Source: CAVRRZ01 sp963723745
Lineage (GTDB): Bacteria; Actinomycetota; Actinomycetes; Mycobacteriales; Geodermatophilaceae
Assembly (NCBI GenBank): GCA_963723745.1
Contig: CAVRRZ010000002.1
Coordinates: 124,001-188,000 of the forward strand
Direction of reading: 5' to 3'
DNA length: 64,000 nt
Both the position numbers and the translations under genes were made by a program. Of the stretch, positions 1 to 8,992 are shown piece by piece. Every line of letters starts with the position of its first letter. Within the stretch, counting starts at the first letter, position 1. The notes beneath the pieces were generated by a model, which worked only from the letters and a program-made list of their open reading frames with translations, made no database searches and had not been told where the DNA came from.

Positions 1-498
1 CCGGTCGGCCAGGGCTTGAGCGTAGGCGTCGGCATCCTTCGCCGACGCGCCCGACGCACCCGACAGATGCCTCGGCTCTCCCACGACCACCTCTGCCACC
101 TCGTGTTCCACCACGAGGGCGGCGAGCCGGTCCAGGTCGGCGCCGTTCTTGGCCCGCTCGAGGGTCTCCAGCGGGCTGGCCAGGATGCCGCCCGGGTCCG
201 AGAGCGCGACGCCCACGCGAACGGTGCCCACGTCGACGCCCATGACCCGGCCCGAGCTCCGCCGGACCGGAGCGGGAGGCGGGGGCACCTTCAGGTGCTG
301 GGGCCAGCCGCCCGAGAGGTCGATCTCGGTCGTCTCGTGCGAGACCGGCGGGAACCCGCGGGACAGGTCGATCTCGGTGGTGGGGTGGTGACCCGGCACC
401 GGCGGGCGGGGCCGCGCCGGCGGTACGGCCGGCTTCGAGCGGCCGCGCTCACCGAGCGGGCCGGTGTCCTCGGGGCTGTGGTCGGGCACGCCGCTCAT
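1..498 (-). CDS. ruvX: Holliday junction resolvase-like RuvX/YqgF, 3' end cut by window edge
   Basis: RNase H-fold nuclease of the RuvX/YqgF family, acting in recombination or 16S rRNA end processing. The motif GVDVGTVRVGVALSDPGG (family DxGxxRxGvA) appears after an internal ATG at position 243, followed by the conserved segment ASPLETLERAKNG. The reading frame stays open upstream to an ATG at 498, only 4 bases from the alaS stop codon. This gives an unusual N-terminal extension of about 85 residues, rich in Pro and Arg and carrying the segment TTEIDLS twice. The C-terminal third lies beyond position 1. The gene follows alaS directly in the same direction, the usual actinobacterial order. The true start (498 or 243) is unsettled. 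Confidence 0.85.
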   Translation of the reverse strand, partial: MSGVPDHSPEDTGPLGERGRSKPAVPPARPRPPVPGHHPTTEIDLSRGFPPVSHETTEIDLSGGWPQHLKVPPPPAPVRRSSGRVMGVDVGTVRVGVALSDPGGILASPLETLERAKNGADLDRLAALVVEHEVAEVVVGEPRHLSGASGASAKDADAYAQALADR

Positions 499-502
499 CT
501 CC

Positions 503-3199
503 TCAGATTCCTTCTCGCCGGGCGGCGCCGCGCACCGCCTGCTCACCGGCCTGCAACGCCGCGGGGATCCCCGCGGGATCGGTTCCCCCGCCCTGGGCGA
601 CGTCGGGCTTGCCGCCGCCCCGTCCTCCGACGGACGCCGCTGCGGCCCGCAGCACCTCGTCGGCCGACAGTCCCGCCTCCTGCGCCGCGGAGTTCAGCGC
701 CGCGACGAGCGCGACCTTGCCCCCGGAGTCGCCGGCCAGCAGGACGACCCCGGGCCGGTCGGCCGGCAGCCGGCCGCGCACGTCGAGCGCAAGGGTGCGC
801 AGTTCGTTGCCGCCGAGGCCCGCCGGGGAGCCGGTGACCAGGGCGACGCCCTCGACGTCCCGGGCGCCGGCGGCCATCTGGCCGGCCGCGGCGACCGTCT
901 GCTGGGCGCGCAGCTCGGCGAGCTCCCGGTCCAGGTCCCGCAGACGGGCCATCATGCCGCTGACCCGCTCGGTCAGGTTGTCCTGCGGCGTCTTGAGCAG
1001 CTCCGACAGCTGTCGCACGAGGTCGCGCTCGCGGGCGAGGTAGCGGAAGCCCTCGAGCCCCACCACGGCCTCGACCCGGCGTGCACCCGAGCCCACGCTC
1101 GACTCGCCGGTCAGCGCGATCGTGCCGATCTGGGCGCTGCCCCGGACGTGCGTGCCACCGCAGAGCTCTCGGGACCAGGGGCCGCCGATCTCCACCACTC
1201 GAACCTGCTCGCCGTAGGTCTCGCCGAACAGCGCCAGCGCACCGATCGCCTGCGCCTCGGGCAGCGACATGTAGCTGGCGCTCACCCGGTGATCGGCCCG
1301 GACGGCAGCGTTGGCGACGTCCTCGATGTCGGCACGCTGCCGGCCGGACAGCGCGCCCTGCCACGCGAAGTCCAGGCGCAGGTATCCCGGCCGGTTGTAC
1401 GAGCCGGACTGGAGGGCCTGCGGGCCCAGCACCTGGCGCAGGGCGGCGTGGACGACGTGCGTGCCCGAGTGCGCCTGGCAGGCCGACAGGCGCCACTCGT
1501 GGTCGACCTCGGCGACGAGTTCGGCGCCGGTGCGCAGCTCGCCCTCGAGCACCCGCACCTGGTGGGCCACCAGTCCCTTGACCGGGCGCTGCACGTCGAG
1601 CACCTCGGCGCGGCCGCCGTCCCAGACCAGGTGTCCCGCGTCGGCGACCTGACCGCCGGACTCGGCGTAGAACGGCGTCCGGTCGAGCACCACGCGGGTG
1701 ATCTCGCCCGGGGTGGCCACCCGGTCACCGGCGCCGTCGTCGTCGCCGGACTCCGCGACGACACCGAGCACCCGCGAGTCGGTGCGCAGGGTCTCGTACG
1801 CGCGCCAGTCGGTGGGCCCGTGCTCGGCCAGCAGCCGGCGGTAGGCCAGGACGTCGACCGAGCCGGTCTTCTTGGCCCGGGCATCGGCGCGGGCCCGGTC
1901 GCGCTGCTCGGTCATGAGCGCGCGGAAGCCCTCCTCGTCGACGGTCACGCCCTGCTCGGCGGCCATCTCGAGGGTGACGTCGATCGGGAAGCCGTACGTG
2001 TCGTGCAGCGAGAACGCCTGGGCGCCGGTCAGCGCCGGCGTCCCCGCCTTCTTCGCCTCGGCCACCGCGGTGTCGAAGAGCACCGTGCCGGAGGTGAGGG
2101 TGCGCCGGAACGCCTCCTCCTCGGCGTAGGCGACGGCGGAGATCCGCGCGAAGTCGGTCTCGAGCTCGGGATAGCTGGCCTTCATCGCGTCCTTGGACAC
2201 CGGCAGGAGTTCGGGCAGGCTCGCCCCGTCGACGCCCAGCAGCTTCATCGACCGGACGGCGCGGCGCAGCAGCCGGCGCAGGATGTAGCCGCGGCCCTCG
2301 TTGCCCGGGGTCACGCCGTCGCCGATGAGCATCAGCCCGCTGCGCACGTGGTCGGCCACCACCCGGAGCCGCACGTCCGCCTCGTGGTCGGCCCCGTAGG
2401 TGACACCGGCCAGTTCGGCCGCCCGGCGCAGCACGGGGTAGACCTCGTCGATCTCGTAGAGGTTGTCGACGCCCTGGAGCAGGTAGGCCACGCGCTCGAG
2501 GCCCATGCCGGTGTCGATGTTCTTCTTCGGCAGGTCGCCGACGATGCGGAACTCCTCCTTGCTCCGCACGTCGTCGATCTGGTGCTGCATGAACACCAGG
2601 TTCCAGATCTCGAGGAACCTGTCCTCGTCGACCACCGGACCGCCGTCGGGCCCGTGCTCGGGCCCCCGGTCGACGTAGATCTCGCTGCAGGGACCGCCCG
2701 GGCCGGGCTGGCCGGTGTGCCAGTAGTTGTCCTTCAGCCCGCGGCGCTGGATCCGCTCGTCGGGCAGGCCCGCGATCCGCTTCCAGGCCTCGGCCGCCTC
2801 GTCGTCGTCGAGGTAGACGGTGACCCAGATCTTCTCGGGGTCGAAGCCGAGCCCACCGTCGTCGACCGACCCGGTGATCAGGTCCCAGGCGTGCTGGATC
2901 GCGCCGTCCTTGAAGTAGTCGCCGAAGGAGAAGTTGCCGTTCATCTGGAAGAAGGTGCCGTGGCGGGTGGTCTTGCCCACCTCCTCGATGTCGAGGGTGC
3001 GCACGCACTTCTGCACGCTGGTGGCCCGCGGGTAGGGCGCCGGCTCGCGGCCGGTCAGGTACGGGATGAACGGCACCATGCCGGCGACGGTGAACAGCAG
3101 GGACGGGTCGGGTGAGACCAGTGACGCGCTGGGGACGACGGTGTGCCCACGCTGGGCGAAGTGCTCGAGGAAGCGGCGGCGGATCTCGGCGGTCTGCAT
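503..3199 (-). CDS. alaS: Alanyl-tRNA synthetase
   Basis: Cytoplasmic class II synthetase that charges tRNA-Ala and clears mischarged Ser/Gly. The 898-residue frame is unbroken and normal in length. The N-terminal catalytic core starts with a typical EIRRRFLEHFAQRGH and has the motif GTFFQMNGNFSFGDYFK. The editing domain shows HSGTHVVHAAL near residue 576 and the zinc-site motif ELCGGTHV near residue 680. The C-terminal domain ends in a Gly-rich GGRGGGKPDVAQGGG typical of the family. The start codon is ATG at 3199. A 43-base gap separates it from the upstream small gene, and ruvX follows 4 bases downstream, so alaS and ruvX are probably cotranscribed. It is an essential gene with no frame error. 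Confidence 0.98.
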   Translation of the reverse strand: MQTAEIRRRFLEHFAQRGHTVVPSASLVSPDPSLLFTVAGMVPFIPYLTGREPAPYPRATSVQKCVRTLDIEEVGKTTRHGTFFQMNGNFSFGDYFKDGAIQHAWDLITGSVDDGGLGFDPEKIWVTVYLDDDEAAEAWKRIAGLPDERIQRRGLKDNYWHTGQPGPGGPCSEIYVDRGPEHGPDGGPVVDEDRFLEIWNLVFMQHQIDDVRSKEEFRIVGDLPKKNIDTGMGLERVAYLLQGVDNLYEIDEVYPVLRRAAELAGVTYGADHEADVRLRVVADHVRSGLMLIGDGVTPGNEGRGYILRRLLRRAVRSMKLLGVDGASLPELLPVSKDAMKASYPELETDFARISAVAYAEEEAFRRTLTSGTVLFDTAVAEAKKAGTPALTGAQAFSLHDTYGFPIDVTLEMAAEQGVTVDEEGFRALMTEQRDRARADARAKKTGSVDVLAYRRLLAEHGPTDWRAYETLRTDSRVLGVVAESGDDDGAGDRVATPGEITRVVLDRTPFYAESGGQVADAGHLVWDGGRAEVLDVQRPVKGLVAHQVRVLEGELRTGAELVAEVDHEWRLSACQAHSGTHVVHAALRQVLGPQALQSGSYNRPGYLRLDFAWQGALSGRQRADIEDVANAAVRADHRVSASYMSLPEAQAIGALALFGETYGEQVRVVEIGGPWSRELCGGTHVRGSAQIGTIALTGESSVGSGARRVEAVVGLEGFRYLARERDLVRQLSELLKTPQDNLTERVSGMMARLRDLDRELAELRAQQTVAAAGQMAAGARDVEGVALVTGSPAGLGGNELRTLALDVRGRLPADRPGVVLLAGDSGGKVALVAALNSAAQEAGLSADEVLRAAAASVGGRGGGKPDVAQGGGTDPAGIPAALQAGEQAVRGAARREGI

Positions 3200-3242
3200 C
3201 TCAGCTCGTGTTCGTGTGGGGGCGGGGGCGCCGGTGTCGGGG

Positions 3243-3512
3243 TCAGGCGTCGGCGGCGTGTGCCCCGCGGCGCCCCTGCTCGGGCAACGGCGCGTCGAGG
3301 CCGGTGCCCGAACGCAGCTCGTGCTCGCGCTCGGCGGCGGCCGCCCGGACGTCGGCGCCGAAGTCGCCGATCGCGTCGGCGAGGTCGCGCAGCCCCTCGA
3401 CCAGCTGGCTCGCGATGCTCTGCGGGGTCAGCTTCTCCGCGGCCGACGACAGCTTGCGGACGACGAGGACGCCGATGGTGATGCCCATGGCGAGCCAGAA
3501 CAGCCGGCGCAT
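3243..3512 (-). CDS. Small DUF6167-type membrane-associated protein
   Basis: An 89-residue protein with an N-terminal hydrophobic segment (about residues 3-20, LFWLAMGITIGVLVVRKL) followed by a soluble, partly helical tail rich in Ala, Glu and Arg. It matches my memory of the small actinobacterial DUF6167 family found next to alaS; no function is known. Its ATG overlaps the stop codon of the DUF948-type gene by one base (TGATG), which indicates translational coupling. The pair lies between rarA and alaS. It is likely a single-pass membrane protein with a cytoplasmic tail. The family assignment rests on context and pattern, not on a search. Confidence 0.7.
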   Translation of the reverse strand: MRRLFWLAMGITIGVLVVRKLSSAAEKLTPQSIASQLVEGLRDLADAIGDFGADVRAAAAEREHELRSGTGLDAPLPEQGRRGAHAADA

Positions 3513-3943
3513 CAGGCGGCACCTGCCCGTCGGGCGGCGCGCCGGGCACGGCGGGCCTCCTTGTCACGGCGTGCGGCCTCGGCGACCGCCTGTCCCTCGC
3601 GCTTCTTCTTCGCCGCCGTGCGGACGCCGTAGCTGAAGGCCGCCAGCTTGATCAGCGGGCTGCCCAGGGTCGCGGCCACGACGCTGGTCAGCGCGGCCAC
3701 GTTGCTCGACACGTTGGCGGCGTTGCCGCTGATGTCCTCGACGCGTTCGAGGTTGTTGTTGACGTGCGCCACGGTGGTCGAGGCCTGGGTGAGGATCGGG
3801 GTGGCCTGCTCGCGCGTCTGCCGGATCGTGAGCGTCGTCTCGTCGAGCGTGCGCCCGAGCTTGAGCAGCGGGATGGCCAGCAGCAGCACCAGGGCCACCA
3901 GGGCGAGGGCTGCGATCAGCCCGGCCCACTCTCCTGCGGACAC
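3512..3943 (-). CDS. DUF948-type single-pass membrane protein
   Basis: A 143-residue protein. I chose GTG at 3943 because a GAGGAG ribosome-binding site lies about 8 bases upstream; an ATG at 4057 would add a 38-residue Thr/Pro repeat that is better explained as non-coding repeat DNA. A hydrophobic segment (about residues 5-27) is followed by a helical, coiled-coil-like stretch with TLTIRQTREQATPILTQA and Asn/Val-rich heptads. This is the DUF948 pattern of a membrane anchor plus a methyl-accepting-like helix. The tail is strongly basic (KKKREG, RRARRAARRAG). It sits upstream of the DUF6167-type gene, with a one-base overlap. Function unknown; envelope or chromosome-anchoring roles would be guesses. 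Confidence 0.75.
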   Translation of the reverse strand: MSAGEWAGLIAALALVALVLLLAIPLLKLGRTLDETTLTIRQTREQATPILTQASTTVAHVNNNLERVEDISGNAANVSSNVAALTSVVAATLGSPLIKLAAFSYGVRTAAKKKREGQAVAEAARRDKEARRARRAARRAGAA

Positions 3944-3976
3944 GCGGTGTCTCCTCGTCGTGGGGGTCGTCGTGGG

Positions 3977-4024
3977 GGTGGTCGTCGGGGTGGTCGTCGG
4001 GGTGGTCGTCGCGGTGGTCGTCGC
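3977..4024. repeat. 12-bp tandem repeat, four units
   Basis: Four head-to-tail 12-base units: ggtggtcgtcgg twice, then ggtggtcgtcgc twice, with degenerate copies just before. The array lies in the leader of the minus-strand DUF948-type gene, 34 to 81 bases upstream of its chosen start. Its frame would encode TTTP repeats if translation began further upstream. Confidence 0.85.
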
Positions 4025-4111
4025 GAGCCGGGGCGGCGGCGCACCCGGCGGGGTCACCCTAGTCGGGGCGGTCGACGATGCTTCGCCGCCCGGCGGGTCG
4101 GGTGGTCGGGT

Positions 4112-5449
4112 TCATCGGCCGCGCCTGATGATCGCCCGCAGTCTGGCCACCCGCTCGCCCAGGCGCGCCTCGGCGCCCCGGCCGGTCGGGCGGTAGTAGT
4201 CCTTGCCCACGAGTGCGTCCGGCGGGTACTGCTGCGGCACGACGCCGTCGGGGTGCGCGTGCGGGTAGACGTAGCTGCGCGCGTGGCCGAGCTTCTTCGC
4301 GCCGGGGTAGTGCCCGTCGCGCAGGCCGGGCGGCACGGGCCCGGCCAGGCCGGCCCGCACGTCGGCGACCGACTCGCCCATGGCCACGGTGACCGCGTTG
4401 GACTTCGGCGCGGTGGCGAGGTGGACCACGGCCTGGGCGAGCGGGAAGTGCCCCTCGGGCATGCCGATGAAGGCCACGGCGTCGGCCGCGGCGACGGCCG
4501 TGAGCAACGCGGTGGGATCGGCCATGCCGATGTCCTCGCTGGCGGAGATGACGAGCCGTCTCGCGATGAAGCGGGGGTCCTCCCCCGCCTCGACCATGCG
4601 GGCGAGGTAGTGCATCGCCGCGTCGACGTCGCTGCCCCGGATGGACTTGATCAGCGCGCTGGCGACGTCGTAGTGCTGGTCGCCCTGCCGGTCGTAGCGC
4701 ACGGCCGCCTGAGCGACGGCCGTCTCGAGCGTCGGCAGGTCGATCTCGGTCGAGCCGGCCGCCAGTGCCGCGCCGGCTCCGGACTCCAGCGCGGTGAGCG
4801 CCTTGCGGGCGTCACCGCCGGCGATGCGGACCAGGTGCTCCTGCGCCTCGCCGGTCAGGGTCACCGCGCCGTCGAGGCCGCGGTCGCTGGCGAGCGCGCG
4901 GTCCAGCACCGCGCGGACGTCGTCGTCGGTCAGAGGCTGCAGGGCGAGCACGAGGCTGCGGGACAGCAGTGGACTGACCACGGAGAAGAACGGGTTCTCG
5001 GTGGTGGCCGCGATCAGGCTGACGATCCGGTCCTCCACGGCGGAGAGCAGCGAGTCCTGCTGGGTCTTGGAGAACCGATGCACCTCGTCGATGAACAGCA
5101 CCGTGCGACGGCCGGCGAAGGTGAGCTCGCGCTTGGCGCTCTGGATGACCGCACGGACCTCCTTGACGCCCGAGTCGAGCGCCGAGAGCTGCACGAACTG
5201 GCGCTTGGTGGCCAGCGAGATGACGTGCGCGAGCGTGGTCTTGCCGGTGCCGGGCGGGCCGTAGAGCACCAGCGACATCGGCTCGTCGGCCTCGACCAGC
5301 CGGCGCAGCGGGGACCGGTCGCCGAGCAGGTGGCGCTGGCCGACGACCTCGTCGAGCGACCGCGGCCGCATGCGCACGGCCAGCGGCGCGCCGTGATCGA
5401 CGACGGGCCCGTCCGGCCCCTCGTCGGCCGGCTGATCGAACAGGCTCAC
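4112..5449 (-). CDS. rarA: Replication-associated recombination protein RarA/MgsA
   Basis: AAA+ ATPase related to clamp loaders and RuvB that acts at stalled replication forks. GTG at 5449 is chosen because AAGGA lies about 5 bases upstream; this gives 445 residues, the family's usual length. Walker A is GPPGTGKT (residues 64-71) and Walker B is LFIDEVHR (118-125). Sensor residues in ATTENPFF and the C-terminal tetramerisation region with RRLVISASEDIGMADP are intact. A frame upstream to 5512 exists but would translate the 66-nt repeat described separately, so it is not used. The gene runs divergently from the aldo/keto reductase across a 113-base gap that contains that repeat. Confidence 0.95.
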   Translation of the reverse strand: MSLFDQPADEGPDGPVVDHGAPLAVRMRPRSLDEVVGQRHLLGDRSPLRRLVEADEPMSLVLYGPPGTGKTTLAHVISLATKRQFVQLSALDSGVKEVRAVIQSAKRELTFAGRRTVLFIDEVHRFSKTQQDSLLSAVEDRIVSLIAATTENPFFSVVSPLLSRSLVLALQPLTDDDVRAVLDRALASDRGLDGAVTLTGEAQEHLVRIAGGDARKALTALESGAGAALAAGSTEIDLPTLETAVAQAAVRYDRQGDQHYDVASALIKSIRGSDVDAAMHYLARMVEAGEDPRFIARRLVISASEDIGMADPTALLTAVAAADAVAFIGMPEGHFPLAQAVVHLATAPKSNAVTVAMGESVADVRAGLAGPVPPGLRDGHYPGAKKLGHARSYVYPHAHPDGVVPQQYPPDALVGKDYYRPTGRGAEARLGERVARLRAIIRRGR

Positions 5450-5461
5450 GGCATCCTTCTT

Positions 5462-5527
5462 CGCTCCCGCGGGGCGCTCCGCTCCTCGCTCGTTCCTCGC
5501 TGCGATGCTCACGCCCCTGTCCGCTCA
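5462..5527 (-). repeat. 66-nt dispersed repeat, copy 1
   Basis: Read on the minus strand it begins TGAGCGGACAGGGGCGTGAG and continues with a purine-rich quasi-repeat (gaggaacgagcgaggagcgg). It matches 34351-34416 at 64 of 66 positions with no gap. This copy lies between the divergent rarA and aldo/keto reductase genes, 12 bases upstream of the rarA start, so it probably forms part of the rarA leader or promoter. Confidence 0.9.
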
Positions 5528-5562
5528 GGGTTGCGACGCTACCCGCGGGGAACGACAGCTCC

Positions 5563-6420
5563 GTGCAGACCAGACACATCGGAGACGTGACCGTGGGCGC
5601 CGTCGGCCTGGGCGCCATGCCGCTGTCGACCAAGCCCGACCGCCCGTCCTCCGAGGACGCCGAGCGGACGGTGCACGCCGCCCTCGACGCGGGTGTCACG
5701 CTGATCGACACGGCGGACGCCTACTCGCACGACGAGGCGGACTTCGGACACAACGAGGAGCTCATCGCCCGCGCCCTCCGGTCGTACGGCGGCGACACGT
5801 CGTCGGTGCTGGTGGCCACCAAGGGCGGCCACACACGAGTGGGCGCGGACTGGGAGCTCGACGGCTCCCCGGCCCACCTGAGGCGGGCGTGCGAGGCCTC
5901 GCTCCGGCGGCTGGGGGTCGAGGCGATCGGGCTCTACCAGTTCCACCGTCCGGACCCGGCGACGCCCTGGGAGGCCTCCGTCGGCGGACTGCGCGACCTG
6001 CACGACGCCGGCCTGGTGCGCATGGTGGGCATCTCCAACGCGTCGATCCCCCAGATCGAGGCGGCGCGCGAGATCCTCGGCCCGGCGCTGGCCAGCGTCC
6101 AGAACCAGTTCTCGCCGGGCTGGCGGTCGTCGGCGGCCGAACTGGAGTACTGCGCGGCACACGGGCTCGCCTGGCTGCCCTGGAGCCCGTTCGGCGGGGT
6201 GTCGAAGGCAGGGTCCCTCGACGCCGCGGCGCCGGCGTTCGCGCGCGTGGCCGCGGAGCTCGGGGTGTCGGTGTACCGGGTGACGCTGGCCTGGCACCTC
6301 GCCCAGGCCGACGTGGTGATCCCGATCCCCGGAGCGTCGCGGCCCGAGTCGATCGTCGACTCGGCGGCCGCGGCCGACCTCGAGCTGACTCCCGACCAGC
6401 TCCGCCGCCTCGACTCCTGA
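5563..6420 (+). CDS. Aldo/keto reductase
   Basis: NADPH-dependent oxidoreductase with a TIM-barrel fold; 285 residues with a GTG start at 5563. The catalytic tetrad is visible: Asp49 and Tyr54 in IDTADAYS, Lys87 in VLVATKGG, and His128 in LYQFHRP. The C-terminal cofactor-binding segment VVIPIPGASRPESI is normal for the family. The substrate cannot be told from sequence. It is transcribed away from rarA and its 3' end faces the Lrp regulator gene across 23 bases. It is the first gene of the accessory island and is not obviously tied to the amine genes that follow. The frame is intact. Confidence 0.9.
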   Translation: MQTRHIGDVTVGAVGLGAMPLSTKPDRPSSEDAERTVHAALDAGVTLIDTADAYSHDEADFGHNEELIARALRSYGGDTSSVLVATKGGHTRVGADWELDGSPAHLRRACEASLRRLGVEAIGLYQFHRPDPATPWEASVGGLRDLHDAGLVRMVGISNASIPQIEAAREILGPALASVQNQFSPGWRSSAAELEYCAAHGLAWLPWSPFGGVSKAGSLDAAAPAFARVAAELGVSVYRVTLAWHLAQADVVIPIPGASRPESIVDSAAAADLELTPDQLRRLDS

Positions 6421-6443
6421 GCCGGGAGGCCGTACGAGGTCGA

Positions 6444-6938
6444 TCAGTCGGTGGGCCCGTCCGGCGCGACCGGGGTTCGACGGGTGCCCCACGCGTAGGT
6501 CTGCTTGCGCAGGCCGAGGTAGAGGTGTGTCTCGGTCGAGGCGACACCGTCGACGGCCCGCAGCCGGGCGACGGTCTCGAGCAGCTGGTCGTCGTCCTCG
6601 CAGACCACCTCGACCAGGAGGTCGACCGCCCCGGCGGTGATGACCACGTAGTCGACCTCGGCGAACTCCGAGATCCGGTCGGCGACCGCGCGCGGGTCAC
6701 CCGTCGTCCGCACGGCGACCATCGCCTGGCGGGAGAACCCGACCTGCAACGGATCGGTGACTGCGACGATCTGCATCACGCCGGCGTCCAGCATGCGCTG
6801 CACCCGTTGCCGGACGGCGGCCTCGGACAGCCCCACCGCCGTGGCGATCCGCGCGTACGGACGGCGGCCGTCCTGCTGCAGCTGCTCGATGATGGCCCGC
6901 GAGACGTCGTCGAGCACCAGCTGCCCCCGCATCGCCAT
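6444..6938 (-). CDS. Lrp/AsnC-family transcriptional regulator
   Basis: A 164-residue DNA-binding regulator. The N-terminal winged helix (about residues 10-60) contains LDDVSRAIIEQLQQDGR and the recognition region GLSEAAVRQRVQRML. A C-terminal RAM ligand-binding sheet follows (about 75-150; VDYVVITAGAVDLLVEVV). Three in-frame ATGs at 6950, 6938 and 6932 are possible. GGAGGG lies directly before 6950, too close for it but workable for 6938, which I use. It is divergent from the class III aminotransferase gene at 7080, the usual arrangement of an Lrp-type regulator with its amino-acid catabolic target. I infer that it senses the aminotransferase substrate. Confidence 0.9.
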   Translation of the reverse strand: MAMRGQLVLDDVSRAIIEQLQQDGRRPYARIATAVGLSEAAVRQRVQRMLDAGVMQIVAVTDPLQVGFSRQAMVAVRTTGDPRAVADRISEFAEVDYVVITAGAVDLLVEVVCEDDDQLLETVARLRAVDGVASTETHLYLGLRKQTYAWGTRRTPVAPDGPTD

Positions 6939-7079
6939 CCCGCCCCGCATCCCTCCGACGTCCCCGGTGGACCGGGACGACCGGCATCCTATCCGGCAGT
7001 GACGGGGTCCCCCGTGCGGACGCCGTCTCGCTACGCTTCTCCGCATACCGACCGCGTTCCGACGACGGGATCCGTAGCG

Positions 7080-8473
7080 ATGACCACCACCCCCCAGCAC
7101 GTCCCCCCCGCCGGATCCCCGTTCGGCGCCGGCGCCACGGACAACCTCTGGCTGCACTTCTCGCGCATGGGGGCCTACCGCGACGCCCCGCCGCCGGTGA
7201 TCGTCCGCGGCGAGGGCGCCCGGATCTTCGATGACCGCGGCCGGTCCTACCTCGACGGCCTGGCGGGGCTGTTCGTCGTTCAGGCCGGGCACGGGCGCCG
7301 GGTGCTGGCCGAGGCCGCCGCGAAGCAGGCGGGCGACCTGGCCTTCTTCCCGTTGTGGTCCTACGCCCACCCCGCGGCGATCGAGCTGTCCCAGCGCCTG
7401 GCCGCCGCGGCCCCCGGGGACCTGAACCGGATGTTCTTCACGACCGGCGGCGGCGAGGCCGTGGAGACGGCATGGAAGGCGGCCAAGCAGTACTTCAAGC
7501 TCGTCGGGAAGCCGATGAAGACCAAGGTGATCAGCCGCGCCGTCGCCTACCACGGCACGACGCAGGGCGCCCTGTCCATCACCGGGCTGCCCGGCACTGA
7601 AGGAGGTCTTCGAGCCGCTCGTCCCCGGGACGTTCCGGGTGCCCAACACCAACTTCTACCGGGCGCCGGTGTTCGGCGACGACCCGAAGGCGTTCGGCCG
7701 CTGGGCCGCCGACCAGATCGAGCAGCAGATCCTCTTCGAGGGCCCGGACACCGTGGCCGCCGTCTTCCTGGAGCCGGTGCAGAACGCCGGGGGCTGCTTC
7801 CCGCCACCCCCGGGCTACTTCGACCGGGTGCGCGAGATCTGCGACCGGCACGACGTCCTCCTGGTCAGCGACGAGGTGATCTGCGCCTTCGACCGGCTGG
7901 GCACCACCTTCGCCTGCGCGAAGTTCGGCTACGTGCCGGACATGATCACCTGCGCCAAGGGGATGACGTCGGGCTACTCCCCGATCGGCGCGATGATCGC
8001 CTCGGACCGGGTCATGGAGCCCTTCCTGCAGGGGACGACGACGTTCCCGCACGGCTACACCTTCGGCGGGCACCCGGTCAGCGCGGCGGTCGCGCTGGCC
8101 AACCTCGACCTCATGGCGCAGGAGCGCCTCGGCGAGCACGTGCGGGAGACCGAGGGCGCGTTCCGTGCGACGCTGGAGCGGCTGCTGGACCTGCCGATCG
8201 TCGGCGACGTGCGCGGCGACGGCTTCTTCTACGGCGTGGAACTGGTCAAGGACAAGGCGACCAAGGAGACGTTCGGCGCCGGCGGAGTCCGAGAGGCTGT
8301 TGCGTGGCTTCCTCTCGGCCGCACTCTTCGAGGCCGGCCTCTACTGCCGCGCCGACGACCGCGGCGACCCGGTGATCCAGCTCGCCCCGCCGCTGATCTG
8401 CGGCCAGGCCGAGTTCGACGAGATCGAGCAGATCATGCGCGCCGTCCTCACCGAGGCGTGGTCACGCCTCTGA
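7080..8473 (+). CDS. Class III PLP aminotransferase (aspartate aminotransferase family), two frameshifts
   Basis: PLP-dependent fold-type I enzyme of the omega-amino acid/diamine:pyruvate type. It starts at ATG 7080 and runs in three frames: to about 7595, from there to about 8278, and then to the stop at 8473. Each break is repaired by removing one G (near cccggcactg and gccggcggag). The joined product is about 460 residues and normal. PLP-site segments are visible: TTGGGEAVETAWKAAKQY, LVSDEVICAF and the Schiff-base lysine in ITCAKGMTSGY. The usual substrates of this family include putrescine, beta-alanine and other omega-amines; I cannot choose among them. A divergent Lrp gene probably controls it, and a 74-nt hairpin repeat follows the stop by 8 bases. 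Confidence 0.85.
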
Positions 8474-8481
8474 CCCCCTCG

Positions 8482-8555
8482 AGTTGATCATCGTCTGCGT
8501 GCACGGGACACGGCACGACACGCCGCCCGGCCGCGCAGGCGGACGATGATCAACT
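8482..8555. repeat. 74-nt hairpin repeat, copy A
   Basis: A palindromic element starting agttgatcatcgtctgcgtg and ending gacgatgatcaact. It lies between the convergent aminotransferase (+) and universal stress protein (-) genes, 8 bases after the aminotransferase stop. It is the same length as the copies at 22430, 23474 and 29356. No T-run follows it. Confidence 0.95.
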
Positions 8556-8580
8556 GGGGTTCCGGTGCGGCGGGCCCCTC

Positions 8581-8992
8581 TCACACCGGCACGCAGAGCA
8601 CGGGCCGGTCCGAGATGTGCAGCAGCTTGTGGGACACCGAGCCCAGGACGGCGCCGCGCAGCGGACTCTCCCCGTGCGTGCCCACGACGATCACCCGCGC
8701 GTCGTGCTTGTTCGCGGCCTCGACCAGCGCCTGGGCGGGCTTGGCGTCGATGACCTCCACGACCGTCTGCACCCCGGCCCGGTCGGCGGCCTCCACGGCG
8801 TGCTGCACCGCCTGGCCGCCCGAGCTCGGCGACGGCCCGCTGGTGGGCGAGGAACTCCTCCCCCATGGCACCGGGCGGCTCCACGCCGAAGACGAGGACC
8901 AGCGGCTCGCCGAACCGATCGGCCAGCGAGATCGCGAGCTCCAGCGCCCGCCGCGATCCCGGCGACTCGTCGTAGCCCAGGACGATGCTCAC
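8581..8992 (-). CDS. Universal stress protein (UspA family), one frameshift
   Basis: A small single-domain Usp of about 137 residues. GTG at 8992 has a strong GGAGGAGG site 6 bases upstream. The N-terminal part reads VSIVLGYDESPGSRRALELA; the frame breaks near 8820, where removing one G restores GGQAVQHAVEAADRAG. The C-terminal ATP-binding motif is visible as VVGTHGESPLRGAVLGSVSH (family G-2x-G-9x-G-S/T). The start overlaps the stop of the APC permease gene (GTGA), so the two are translationally coupled. Usp domains are often attached to or encoded beside APC transporters, where they may regulate transport by nucleotide binding. Confidence 0.85.

Noticed and set aside
464..3115. An 883-codon open frame on the plus strand opposite alaS
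   Set aside because: It mirrors alaS in a high-GC genome; its product is a low-complexity Arg/Gly/Val-rich sequence with no family features, while alaS on the other strand is complete.
5450..5512. A longer RarA starting at 5512
   Set aside because: The extra residues come from the 66-nt dispersed repeat, and a good ribosome-binding site serves the GTG at 5449.
8482..8555. The 74-nt elements as IS ends or CRISPR repeats
   Set aside because: No transposase lies between or beside them, copies are kilobases apart without regular spacing, and no target-site duplication is visible.
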